Source: Alphaproteobacteria bacterium 65-37 (GTDB taxonomy: Bacteria > Pseudomonadota > Alphaproteobacteria > Reyranellales > Reyranellaceae). Taken from it: a stretch of 64,000 nucleotides of DNA. The stretch lies in the NCBI GenBank assembly GCA_001897995.1, contig MKRV01000210.1, positions 1 to 64,000 on the forward strand, written 5' to 3'. Positions 27,223-35,574 of this stretch are shown here, one piece after another (position 1 is the first letter of the stretch; every line of letters begins with the position of its first letter). Both the position numbers and the translations under genes were made by a program. The notes beneath the pieces are model-generated. The model had not been told where the DNA came from. It made no database searches and saw nothing but the letters and a program-made list of their open reading frames with translations.

Positions 27223-28928
27223 TCTCCGCTCCTGTGCCGCCGCATTGACAAAGCCGGTGCCGCTGCTTCGGCTTCACGCACCGGCACCCTTTGCCGGGTC
27301 AACCTGAAGCCTTCGTACCCGCCCGCGGCGACGGCGTCGCAGCGCCGCTTGTAGGCGTCGAAGCCGCCGACATAGGGCATGAACACCCGCGGCTTGCCCG
27401 GGATGTTGGCACCGAGATACCAGGAGTTGGCGCGCGGATAGAGCGTACCGTCGGCCACGGCATTGACGTGCCGCACCCAGGCGGCTTCGGCCTCGACCGT
27501 CGGTTCGATGCGATCGAGGCCATGTCGGCGCATGTGATCGAGGCAGCCGGCGATCCAGTCGGTGTGCTGCTCGATCGAGGCGATCATCTGCGTCTTCACG
27601 CCAGGGCTGCCCGGGCCGGTGACGATGAACATATTGGGGAAGCCGGCAACCATCAGCCCGAGATAGGTCACCGGGCCACCAGCCCATCTGTCCGCGAGCG
27701 TGGCGCCGCCGGTGGTGCGGATGTCGATCTCGCGCAGCGCGCCCGTCATGGCATCGAAGCCGGTAGCGAAGACGATGGCGTCCAGTTCGTACGCCACGCC
27801 GCCGGCGGTACGCAGGCCGTTCGGTGTGATCTCCAGGATTGGATCGCTACGCACGTCGACGAGCGTGACGTTGTCGCCATTGTAGGTCTCGTAGTAACCG
27901 GTATCGAGGCACAGCCGCTTGGTTCCGATCGGATGGTCCTTCGGCGACAGCAGTTCAGCCGTCCTGGGGTCCTTAACGATGCTGCGGATCTTCTCGCGCA
28001 CGAACTCCGACGCGGTGTCGTTGGCTTCCTTGTTCACCAGCAGGTCGGTGTAGGTGTAGAGGAAACTGATGCTACCGCCTTCCTGCCACTTGGCTTCGTA
28101 GGCGGCGCGGCGCTCCTCGGGTGTCGCTTGCAGCGCCGACTTGGTCGGCTTCGGATAGCCGGCGATGGCGAATGGTGTGTCGTAGGCGGCGCGGCGGCGG
28201 CCCGGATACTCGGCCTTGTGCCGGCGCTCGCGCTCCGGATCCATCGGCGCGTTGCGCGCCGGCAGGCTGAAGTTCGCCGTGCGCTGGAAGACATGCAGGT
28301 GACTCGCCTGCCGGGCGATGATCGGGATCATCTGGATGCCCGACGAGCCGGTGCCGATGACCCCGACTCGCTGGCCGCCGAAATCGACGCCCTCATGCGG
28401 CCAGAGCCCGGAGTGGTACCACTTGCCCCGGAAGTCGCGTAGGCCCCTGAATTCGGGCACGCGCGGCGTCGACAGGTTGCCGGCGGCCATGATGCAGAAA
28501 TGCGCCCGCACGACATCAGCGCTATCCGTCGTCAAAGTCCACTCGTTGGCTTCGCTGTCGAACAGCGCCGACGTCACGCGGGTGTTCAGCTGCACATCAC
28601 GGCGCAGATCGAAGCGATCGGCGACGTGATTGATGTAGCGCAGGATTTCTGGCTGGGTGCCGTAGCGTTCCGGCCATTTCCAGGCCTGCTGCAGGTCGTC
28701 AGAGAAAGAATAGGAGTACTCGAGGCTTTCGACGTCGCAGCGCGCGCCGGGATAGCGGTTCCAGAACCAGGTGCCGCCAATGTCGGAGCCGGCCTCGAAA
28801 GCGCGCACGCGCAGGCCCATGCCGCGCAGGCGGTGGATGGCGTACAGCCCGGCCAGTCCGCCCCCGACGATGGCGACGTCTAGTCGGGTCAAGGTACGCC
28901 CCTCAGGAAGGGTTGACGCGTCGGGCAT
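27219..28928 (-). CDS. Baeyer-Villiger monooxygenase, second
   Basis: The 569-residue protein has GGGLAG (22-27), the fingerprint from F166 to P177 (FRGKWYHSGLWP), GTGSSG (192-197) and a late ATGFDAMTGAL box. It is clearly diverged from its downstream partner, so this is an old pair rather than a recent duplication. ATG 28928 has GGAGG about 7 bases upstream; the frame extends to 29003 without support. It is the first gene of the pair, and a TetR-type palindrome lies 60 bp upstream. Confidence 0.93.
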   Translation of the reverse strand: MPDASTLPEGRTLTRLDVAIVGGGLAGLYAIHRLRGMGLRVRAFEAGSDIGGTWFWNRYPGARCDVESLEYSYSFSDDLQQAWKWPERYGTQPEILRYINHVADRFDLRRDVQLNTRVTSALFDSEANEWTLTTDSADVVRAHFCIMAAGNLSTPRVPEFRGLRDFRGKWYHSGLWPHEGVDFGGQRVGVIGTGSSGIQMIPIIARQASHLHVFQRTANFSLPARNAPMDPERERRHKAEYPGRRRAAYDTPFAIAGYPKPTKSALQATPEERRAAYEAKWQEGGSISFLYTYTDLLVNKEANDTASEFVREKIRSIVKDPRTAELLSPKDHPIGTKRLCLDTGYYETYNGDNVTLVDVRSDPILEITPNGLRTAGGVAYELDAIVFATGFDAMTGALREIDIRTTGGATLADRWAGGPVTYLGLMVAGFPNMFIVTGPGSPGVKTQMIASIEQHTDWIAGCLDHMRRHGLDRIEPTVEAEAAWVRHVNAVADGTLYPRANSWYLGANIPGKPRVFMPYVGGFDAYKRRCDAVAAGGYEGFRLTRQRVPVREAEAAAPALSMRRHRSGE

Positions 28929-28987
28929 ACCGGATCCTCCGAGGGTTACATCCCGCGCATCACTGCGTTCGCGGGACCTTGTACCAT

Positions 28988-29003
28988 ATGAACGATCATT
29001 CAT
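28988..29003 (-). promoter_or_regulatory. Palindromic operator upstream of the BVMO pair
   Basis: ATGAACGATCATTCAT is a 16-bp palindrome with one mismatched pair, in an AT-rich patch 60 bp before the first BVMO start. The form (TGAAnGATCnTTCA) is typical of TetR-family operators. No tetR gene is adjacent. Confidence 0.6.
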
Positions 29004-29024
29004 TAGAATTTATATTAGCGCCCG

Positions 29025-29722
29025 CAGCGAGGTGGCGCTACTCGACTGACGCATGGCAGCACAGCGCTATGTTGCAGGGCGCCACGACACGTTCCGGATC
29101 GGCCGGCCGCGTCACCCGCCCCAGCTCCATTGAAGGTGCGACACGCGGCGCCAATCCCGAGGCGGCGCAGCAGTTCCTCCAAGAAGCCTCCCTCGATCGA
29201 TCGGCACCACCGAGACATACCGCCCGTCGATGCGTTCGTAGCAGTCGTAATCGGGAGCGCAGCCGCCATAGTCGCCGATCAGGTTAGACGGCGGCAAAGG
29301 CGGTGGGCCTTGCGTCCGATATGATGCAGCGCACCGGTCAGCGCGATGTAGTTGAGATCATGCCCGGCGGGCATGAACGACCCTCCTGCCCCCAACCCGT
29401 CATGCGCCCGTAGGCAAGTCGCGGATTGCGCGCGAGGCAGTCCGCAGGCCCGAGGCCGAACCGCTCAGCGACACCAGGACGGAAAGCTTCGGTGAGCGCA
29501 TCGGCCTCGGCCACGGGCGGCAGCGCGAGTCTGCGTGCGGGCGGTTGCTTAAGGTCAAGCGCGAGGGTCCGCCGCCCGCACAGGGTGAGGTTGTACTGAG
29601 CGGCCGGCCAGTCGAACACGCAGCACGGTGGCGCCCGTGTCGGCCAGCAGCGTAGCCGCCATAGGCCGCGGGCCGATGCCCGCAAGTTCAATCACCTTCA
29701 AACTAGCCAGTGGACCGATGAT
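29025..29722 (-). pseudogene. Family III CoA-transferase / alpha-methylacyl-CoA racemase, decayed
   Basis: Pieces in three frames align in order with the CaiB/BaiF group: GPLASLKVIELAGIGPRPMAA at the start, then DALTEAFRPGVAERFGLGPADCLARNPRL and YGRMTGWGQ, then NLIGDYGG and RYVSVVPI, then FLEELLRRLGI. At least two frameshifts, a large internal deletion and loss of the C-terminal third have destroyed it. A good ribosome site (AGGAGGAAA) precedes ATC rather than ATG at about 29722, so the start codon may also be mutated. Its nearest relative in the window is the intact gene at 43955. Confidence 0.75.
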
Positions 29723-29926
29723 TTCCTCCTGTGCTTGGCAGAGCTCCCCCCGCCCACCGCCGATGGGCGAGTTTCGAGGCGACGTTCAGCAGGAATCCAC
29801 CGAGCGGGCTTCTTGCCGTGAAGTCGGGGCCTTTGACAGCGGCCGCACGTCGCGTTCAGCATGCCGAACAAGATGCGAGATACGGCATACCCCGCAGCGG
29901 CCAGTCACAACGAGGAGGAAACGGGC

Positions 29927-31078
29927 GTGTCCTTTACCCTGACCGAGGAGCAACTGCAGGTCCGAGACCTGGTGCGTCGCGTCGCGCGCGAACGCGTGGC
30001 GCCGCGCGCCGCCGCCATCGACGCCAGCGGCGAATACCCGCAGGACATGTTCGACCTGCTGCGCGAGCTCGGCCTGTTCACCCTGCCCTTCCCACCCGAA
30101 TATGGTGGCTTGGGCAGCACGCTCGCGGGCTGCCTCGCGGTCGAGGAGCTGGGCCGGGTCTGCTACAATACTGGGTATCTGCTGGTTGTGCAGTGGGTGC
30201 CGCTTGGCACCATCCTCGCCGGCGGGACGCCCGAGCAGAAGGCGCGGTTGCTCCCCCGCCTCGCCTCTGGCACGCTGCGCGCCGCCTTCTCGCTGACCGA
30301 ACCGCAATCCGGCTCCGATGTCGCCGGCATCCGCACCCGCGCGCGATCCGACGGCGACGGCTTCGTGCTGAACGGCGGCAAGATCTGGTGCACCAACGCC
30401 GCGGTGTCGGACTTCGTTCTGGTCGGCGCGCGGCTCGAGCGCGACGACGGCCCAGGTGAGGTCAATTTTTTCATCGTCGAGCGTGACCGCCCGGGCTTCC
30501 GCGTCGGCCGCAAGGAGGAGAAGATGGGCGCCCGCGGCGTCCCTTCCTCGGCGCTGTTCTTCGACGACGTGCGGCTGCCGAAGGAGAACCTGCTCGGCGG
30601 CGGCGCAGGCGGTTTCCGCTCGGTGATGGAGGCGCTGAACAAGTCCCGTCCCATCGTCGCCGCCCGCGCGGTCGGGCTGGCGCAGGGCGCGATGGACCAC
30701 GCGATCGAGTTCGCCCGCGGCCGCCGCGCCTTCGGCGAGACCGTCTCAAACTACCAGGGCATCCGCTGGATGATCGCCGACATGGCGATCCAGATCGAGG
30801 CGGCGCGGCAGCTCACCTACGCCGCGGCGGCGGCGGTGGATGCCGGCAAGACGGGTCCCGAGATGGCGAGCCTCGCCGCCTCGGCTAAGTGCTTCGCCAG
30901 TGACGTAGCGATGAAGGTAGCGACCGACGCGGTGCAGATATTCGGTGCTTCCGGCATCTCGAACGAGTTCCCGATCAACCGCTATTTTCGAGATGCGAAG
31001 GTGGTGCAGATCATCGAGGGAACCAACCAGATTCAGCGCAATATCGTGGCGCGCAACCTCATCGGCAAGGCGGAGTGA
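29927..31078 (+). CDS. Acyl-CoA dehydrogenase
   Basis: The 383-residue flavoenzyme makes the alpha,beta double bond in acyl-CoA esters. Visible are the N-terminal helical domain (FTLTEEQLQVRDLVRRVARE), the FAD/substrate strands (SLTEPQSGSDVAG, WCTNAAVSDF) and the C-terminal IIEGTNQIQRNIVAR, whose Glu is at the catalytic position of the short/medium-chain enzymes. GTG 29927 is preferred because GAGGAGGAA lies 7-15 bases ahead; the frame from ATG 29861 has no ribosome site. It is followed by a MaoC relic and a CoA-transferase in the same direction. Confidence 0.92.
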   Translation: MSFTLTEEQLQVRDLVRRVARERVAPRAAAIDASGEYPQDMFDLLRELGLFTLPFPPEYGGLGSTLAGCLAVEELGRVCYNTGYLLVVQWVPLGTILAGGTPEQKARLLPRLASGTLRAAFSLTEPQSGSDVAGIRTRARSDGDGFVLNGGKIWCTNAAVSDFVLVGARLERDDGPGEVNFFIVERDRPGFRVGRKEEKMGARGVPSSALFFDDVRLPKENLLGGGAGGFRSVMEALNKSRPIVAARAVGLAQGAMDHAIEFARGRRAFGETVSNYQGIRWMIADMAIQIEAARQLTYAAAAAVDAGKTGPEMASLAASAKCFASDVAMKVATDAVQIFGASGISNEFPINRYFRDAKVVQIIEGTNQIQRNIVARNLIGKAE

Positions 31079-31083
31079 CGGGC

Positions 31084-31397
31084 ATGGCGAAGGACGCGGG
31101 CCAGCGGGTCGCCCCCGGCGCGCTCGGTTACACCTTCGCCGAGGGACTGCCGATGCAGGCCACCATGCCGCACACTGGCTTCGCCTTCCTCGGCTTGGAC
31201 CTGAAGATCGAGCACCCGCTCTTCGCCAGCGACACCATCCATGTCGAGCTCGAGGTGATTGGGGCGCGGCTGTCGCAGAGTTGCCCCGGCGCGGCCTCGT
31301 GCGCACGCGCAACCGCGTCGTCAAGCAGTACAGCACCGTGGTTTTCACCCACACGCCGTTGCGCACGGTCAAGTGTCGTGGCGCCGGCGGGGCCTGA
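31084..31397 (+). pseudogene. MaoC-like enoyl-CoA hydratase, N-terminally truncated and frameshifted
   Basis: The frame from ATG 31084 reads GALGYTFAEGLPMQ and FLGLDLKIEHPLFASDTIHVE, the second half of a MaoC hot-dog hydratase. Near 31285 the match moves to the next frame as RRGLVRTRNRVVKQYSTVV and TPLRTVKC. The first 60 or so residues, which carry the catalytic Asp-His pair, are missing. It lies 6 bases after the dehydrogenase and 4 before the CoA-transferase, so it was once the middle gene of that operon. Confidence 0.75.
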
Positions 31398-31400
31398 GGC

Positions 31401-32609
31401 GTGAGCGAGGCGGGCGGCGGGCCGCTGGCCGGCGTCAGGGTGATCGACCTGACGAGCGCCGTGCTCGGCCCGGTGGCGACGCAAATCCTCGGCGACATGG
31501 GCGCTGAGGTGGTGAAGGTAGAGCCGCCGCAGGGCGACACCATGCGCCAGGTCGGCCCGACGCGCGGGAGCGACATGGCGGTGATGTTCCTCAACATCAA
31601 CCGCAACAAGCGCAGCGTCGTGCTCGACCTGAAGCGGGAACAGGCGCGTCGCGCGCTGCTGCGGCTTATCGACGGCGCCGACGTGCTCGTGCACAACATG
31701 CGGGTCGGCGCCGCCGAGCGGCTCGGCCTCTCCTATGCCGCGCTGGCGCGGCGCAACCCGCGGCTCATCCACGCCAGCGCCACCGGCTTCCGTAAGGATG
31801 GGCGGCATCGAGACCGCCCGGCCTTCGACGACGTGATCCAGGGTATGAGCGGCCTCGCCGCGCTGAACGCCATGCGCGACGGTGGCGAGCCTCGCTACGT
31901 GCCGAGCGCCATTGCTGACAAGTTCTGCGGCCATGTCCTCGCCTCCGCCGTCGCCATGGCGCTCTACCGGCGCGAGCGCACCGGCCGCGGGCAGGAGGTG
32001 CATGTGCCGATGCTCGAGACCATGATCTCCTTCAACCTCGCCGAGCATCTCTGGGGCGGGGTGCTGGACGACCCCTCCCTCGGCCTCGGCTACGGGCGCA
32101 TGTTCACACCCTATCGGCGGCCCTTCCCGACCAGCGACGGCCATTTGTGCCTGATGGCCAATTCCGACGACCAGTGGCAACGGCTGCTGGCCGCGCTCGG
32201 GCGGCCGGACCTCGCGGAGGATCCGCGTTTCGCCCGCCTCGCGCAGCGCGCGGTCAACATCGGCGCCCTCTATGCCATCGTCGAGGAGGTGATGCGCACC
32301 CGCAGTACCGCCGAGTGGCAGGCACGCCTCGATGCCGCCGACGTGCCAAACGGGCCGGTTCATAGCCTCGCCGACCTGCTGGAGGACGACTACCTCGCCG
32401 AGACCGGCTTTTTCCGGCGCGTCGAACACCCTTCAGAAGGCCGGATGCTGGTGACGGCAGTGCCCTTGGATTTCTCCGAGTCGCCCGGCGCGGTGCGCCT
32501 GCTGCCGCCGCGCCTCGGCGAGCACACGGGGGAGGTGCTGCGCGAGGCGGGACTGTCGGAGGCGGAAATCTGCGATCTCATCGGACGGGAAACCACCGGC
32601 GGCCAATGA
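31401..32609 (+). CDS. Family III CoA-transferase (CaiB/BaiF)
   Basis: The 402-residue protein should move coenzyme A between carboxylic acids. It has the N-terminal GVRVIDLTSAVLGPVATQILGDMGAEVVKVEPP, the conserved Asp region AFDDVIQGMSG for the covalent aspartyl-CoA intermediate, and the small-domain ending RLGEHTGEVLREAG. GTG 31401 fits the family start. It follows an acyl-CoA dehydrogenase and a dead MaoC gene and probably activates the acid that feeds the dehydrogenase. Confidence 0.9.
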   Translation: MSEAGGGPLAGVRVIDLTSAVLGPVATQILGDMGAEVVKVEPPQGDTMRQVGPTRGSDMAVMFLNINRNKRSVVLDLKREQARRALLRLIDGADVLVHNMRVGAAERLGLSYAALARRNPRLIHASATGFRKDGRHRDRPAFDDVIQGMSGLAALNAMRDGGEPRYVPSAIADKFCGHVLASAVAMALYRRERTGRGQEVHVPMLETMISFNLAEHLWGGVLDDPSLGLGYGRMFTPYRRPFPTSDGHLCLMANSDDQWQRLLAALGRPDLAEDPRFARLAQRAVNIGALYAIVEEVMRTRSTAEWQARLDAADVPNGPVHSLADLLEDDYLAETGFFRRVEHPSEGRMLVTAVPLDFSESPGAVRLLPPRLGEHTGEVLREAGLSEAEICDLIGRETTGGQ

Positions 32610-32651
32610 CACGCGGCCGCCGCCGGCAGGCCGGACAGAGACGGAAGTCAC

Positions 32652-32880
32652 ATGTATCGAAGCGGCCCGATGGGCATGGGACTCTCGCTGACGGGAGCCA
32701 TGGCTGGCGCAAGCGCCCCGGAGCGCCTCCTGCGCCTGGCGGGGGTTCGTCCCGGGCGGCCCGACCGACATGTCGGCCGCCGCTTCGCCGAGAAGCTTGG
32801 GGCCCAGTTCGGCCAGCCGGCGGTGGTGGTGGAAAACCGCACCGGCGCGAGCAGCTCGGTCGGCGGGTGTCAGCCGGCCT
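32652..32880 (+). pseudogene. TctC/Bug-family solute receptor fragment
   Basis: About 65 codons match the N-terminus of tripartite tricarboxylate transporter receptors: LLRLAGVRPGRPDRHVGRRFAEKLGAQ, with the family PGGPTD visible one frame away, then GQPAVVVENRTGASSSVG. A frameshift divides it and nothing follows. It ends against the DUF35 gene of the opposite strand. Confidence 0.6.
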
Positions 32881-33298
32881 TATCGGGGACCAGGTAGGGC
32901 AGCGTCAAGCCTTCCTTCACCGTCTCGAACGCGACGCGTACAGGCAGGCCGATGCGCAGATCCTCGGACCGAGCCAGACGCAGCTGCGCGTTCATGCGCA
33001 CGCCTTCCGCCAGGTCCACGGTGGCGAGGGTGTAGGGCAAATCATCGAGGAAGCCGGCATGGAAAGGGTGGTGTGTGATCGTCCAGCTATGCACTGCGCC
33101 GCGACCGGACGCTTCGATCCACCCCACCTCCATGGAATGGCAGCCAGGACACATCGGCTGCGGGTAGTGCCGGATCCTGCCGCAGCTGCGGCACTTCTGC
33201 AGCAGCAGCTTGCGCGCGTTCAGCCCTTCCCAGTACGGGGCGCTGTGCGGCGTGGGCTCGGGTACAAGCTTGTTGTATGTCTCGGTCGCGCGCATCAT
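32870..33298 (-). CDS. DUF35 protein (zinc ribbon plus OB fold), thiolase partner
   Basis: The 142-residue protein has a rubredoxin-like zinc ribbon (CRSCGRIRHYPQPMCPGC, residues about 36-53) followed by an OB-fold with VHSWTITHHPFHAGF and TLATVDLAEG. DUF35 proteins bind thiolase-like enzymes; in actinobacterial steroid breakdown the DUF35 domain of ChsH2 forms the retro-aldolase with Ltp2. Here its ATG overlaps the thiolase stop (ATGA), which implies equimolar production and a complex. It is the last gene of the ten-gene operon. Confidence 0.88.
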   Translation of the reverse strand: MMRATETYNKLVPEPTPHSAPYWEGLNARKLLLQKCRSCGRIRHYPQPMCPGCHSMEVGWIEASGRGAVHSWTITHHPFHAGFLDDLPYTLATVDLAEGVRMNAQLRLARSEDLRIGLPVRVAFETVKEGLTLPYLVPDKAG

Positions 33299-34443
33299 CC
33301 CCTCCGCATGATGGCGACGGAACCGTCGCCCATGTCGCCATAGCCGGTGACGAGACCGACCTCGGCTCCGGCCACCTGTGCCTTCCCGGCCTCGCCGCGA
33401 AGCTGGCGCACCAGCTCCGTGATGTGGTTCATCCCGACCATATGCGCCTGTGAGAGCAGACCACCATGCGTGTTCACCGGGAGCTTTCCGCCGAGGCATA
33501 TGGCGCCGCTTTCGACGAAGGGACCGCCTTCCCCCTTCTTGCAGAATCCGAGATCCTCCAATTGGCAGAGCACGATGTAGGTGAAGCAATCGTAAATCTC
33601 AGCGACGTCGATGTCGTCGTGGGTCACTCCAGCCATGTCGAAAGCACGCGGCGCCGCCTTGGCGAGGCCGAGGCGCGTCATATCCGGACGCTGAGTGATC
33701 ACGCTCGGCGAGTCGGGATGCCCTTCGGCGATGCCCATCACCATGACCGGTGTCCTGCGCAGACCGCGGGCGCGCTCGATGCCGCTGACGACGATGGCGC
33801 AGGCACCGTCGCTCTCCAGGCTGCAATCCAGCAGCCGGAGCGGATCGGAGATCATGCGCGAGGCTTGGTGATCTTCGATGGAAATTGGTTTCGTCATGAT
33901 CGCGTTGCCATTGAGGACGGCGTTGGCGCGCGTCGACACGGCGATCTCGCCGAGCTGGCGGCTGGTCGTGCCGTAGAGCTCCATGTGCCGCCGCGCCATC
34001 GGCGCATAGAGCTGCGCCGGCGCGATAGCGCCGAGCGGCATCTCGAACTCCCCGACCAGCCGGAACTGCGGCATCTGCTGCACCCGGGCACCGATGCGAC
34101 CCTGGGAGGCGCCATTCCGACCCACCGGGATCAGCACATGATTGCAGATCCCGGCTGCAATGGCGGCCGTGGCACACTGGACCGCGGCGACACAGCTTGC
34201 GCCGCCAAGCGGCGTGGTGGCGGAGAAGCGGAGATCGCCGATGCCGAAATTGGTGACGAACTCCTCGGCAACGACAGCACTCCCGTAAGGGATCACTCCG
34301 TCGATGTCGGAGGGACGGAGCCCCGCGTCCTCGATCGCCCGGAGCGAGGCTTCGAGCTGCAACGATACGACGCTGCGACCCGACTCGCGGGAATAGACGG
34401 TCTCGCCTATCCCGGTGATCGCCGCTTTCTCCCGCATTGACAT
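33295..34443 (-). CDS. SCP-x/Ltp-type thiolase or acyl-CoA aldolase
   Basis: The 382-residue protein belongs to the thiolase-fold, lipid-transfer-protein group. A cysteine is kept near the thiolase nucleophile position (GGASC84VAAVQC). Near the C-terminus the box reads NTHGGLLSQAHMVGMNH (324-340) instead of the classical GHPxGxTG, as in Ltp2/DitF-like members that cleave by retro-aldol reaction or act on bulky substrates. Together with the coupled DUF35 gene it likely performs the carbon-carbon cleavage step of side-chain removal. Start at ATG 34443, with AGGGGAAG upstream. Confidence 0.88.
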   Translation of the reverse strand: MSMREKAAITGIGETVYSRESGRSVVSLQLEASLRAIEDAGLRPSDIDGVIPYGSAVVAEEFVTNFGIGDLRFSATTPLGGASCVAAVQCATAAIAAGICNHVLIPVGRNGASQGRIGARVQQMPQFRLVGEFEMPLGAIAPAQLYAPMARRHMELYGTTSRQLGEIAVSTRANAVLNGNAIMTKPISIEDHQASRMISDPLRLLDCSLESDGACAIVVSGIERARGLRRTPVMVMGIAEGHPDSPSVITQRPDMTRLGLAKAAPRAFDMAGVTHDDIDVAEIYDCFTYIVLCQLEDLGFCKKGEGGPFVESGAICLGGKLPVNTHGGLLSQAHMVGMNHITELVRQLRGEAGKAQVAGAEVGLVTGYGDMGDGSVAIMRRG

Positions 34444-34474
34444 GAGATCTTCCCCTCCTGTTCCTCTGTCGCGC

Positions 34475-35572
34475 TCAGGCTCCGATCCAGCCCTGCGCCA
34501 TGGCCGCGTCGTGCCGGCACCGCTCGGGAGTGCCCAGCACCTGCCGGTCGAAGGTGATGCGCTTGAACTGGAAATGCAGGCCGAGCAGGTCGGTGAAGCC
34601 CATGCCGCCGTGAACCTCGGTGGCCAGCCGGGCGACCTCGCGCGTGACCTCGGCCAGATGCGCCTTGGCATGGTTGGCCGCAATCGCGGCCTCCTCCGGG
34701 ATCGCATCCTGTGCATAGGCCGCGTACCAGACCATGGCGCGGCACGGTTCGAGCATGGTCGCCATGTCCGCGCACATGTATTTCACTCCCTGAAAGCTGC
34801 CAATGACCCGGCCGAACTGTACGCGCTCCTTGGCATAGGCGACGGCGCGGTCGAGCATGGCCTGCGCCGCCCCCAGCATGTCGGCCGCCAGCATCACCCG
34901 GCCCGCGTGGCGGACGCGCGCCGCTACCTGGAGCGGAGCATTGGACGCCTCCAGCACCTCGACGGCCGGCGTCTCCGCAAGGTCGAGGTCCACAAGCGGC
35001 CGTGTCCGATCGACGCTGCGACGCAGGGTGGCAGTGATGCCCGTTGCGTCAGCGTCGAGCAGCGCGGCGCGGCCATCCGCCAGGTAAACGAGGAAGTGGG
35101 TGGCGGCGCCGCCATCCAACAGCCCATCCACCGCGCCGGAAAGCCGCCCGCCCTGGAGCCTGAGCGCAGTTCGACCGGTTTGCCCCGACATTCCGCCGAG
35201 GCCAACGCCAATCCGAATCTCGCCAGCGGCGATCCGGGGAATCCAGATCCGTCGCTGCACATCATCAGCGGCCGCCTGGAGCGCCCGGACTGCCATCACC
35301 TGGGAGGCCGCGAAGGGCGTCGGAGCGGCGTGGAAACCCAACGCCTCGGCAACCAGCGCCGCGTCGAGAAGGCCGAGCCCGGCACCGCCATATTCCTCTG
35401 GCACCAGCATCGCCTGCAGGCCGAGCTCGCCGAGCCCTTTCCACAGCTCCGCATCGAATCCGTTGCCAGGCTCGGCCAGCCGGCGCAGGACGTCGAGGGG
35501 CAGCCGCGCTGACAGGAAGCCCCTGAGAGAATGGTCGAAGAGCTTCTGATCTTCGGTCAGTCCGAAACGCAT
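34475..35572 (-). CDS. Acyl-CoA dehydrogenase, short FadE-type subunit
   Basis: The 365-residue protein is an acyl-CoA dehydrogenase of the divergent FadE type: N-terminal FGLTEDQKLFDHSLRGFL and C-terminal VQFGRVIGSFQGVKYMCADM and ATEVHGGMGFTDLLGLHFQFKR. It lacks the usual EGTxxIQ box. It starts 2 bases after the stop of another dehydrogenase (35575). In steroid degraders two such adjacent genes encode the halves of one alpha2beta2 enzyme (ChsE1-ChsE2), each needed for FAD and substrate binding; I infer the same here. Confidence 0.9.
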   Translation of the reverse strand: MRFGLTEDQKLFDHSLRGFLSARLPLDVLRRLAEPGNGFDAELWKGLGELGLQAMLVPEEYGGAGLGLLDAALVAEALGFHAAPTPFAASQVMAVRALQAAADDVQRRIWIPRIAAGEIRIGVGLGGMSGQTGRTALRLQGGRLSGAVDGLLDGGAATHFLVYLADGRAALLDADATGITATLRRSVDRTRPLVDLDLAETPAVEVLEASNAPLQVAARVRHAGRVMLAADMLGAAQAMLDRAVAYAKERVQFGRVIGSFQGVKYMCADMATMLEPCRAMVWYAAYAQDAIPEEAAIAANHAKAHLAEVTREVARLATEVHGGMGFTDLLGLHFQFKRITFDRQVLGTPERCRHDAAMAQGWIGA

Positions 35573-35574
35573 GT

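Noticed and set aside
25702-28442. Long plus-strand frames opposite the BVMO pair
   Set aside because: No recognisable domains; the minus strand carries both BVMO fingerprints.
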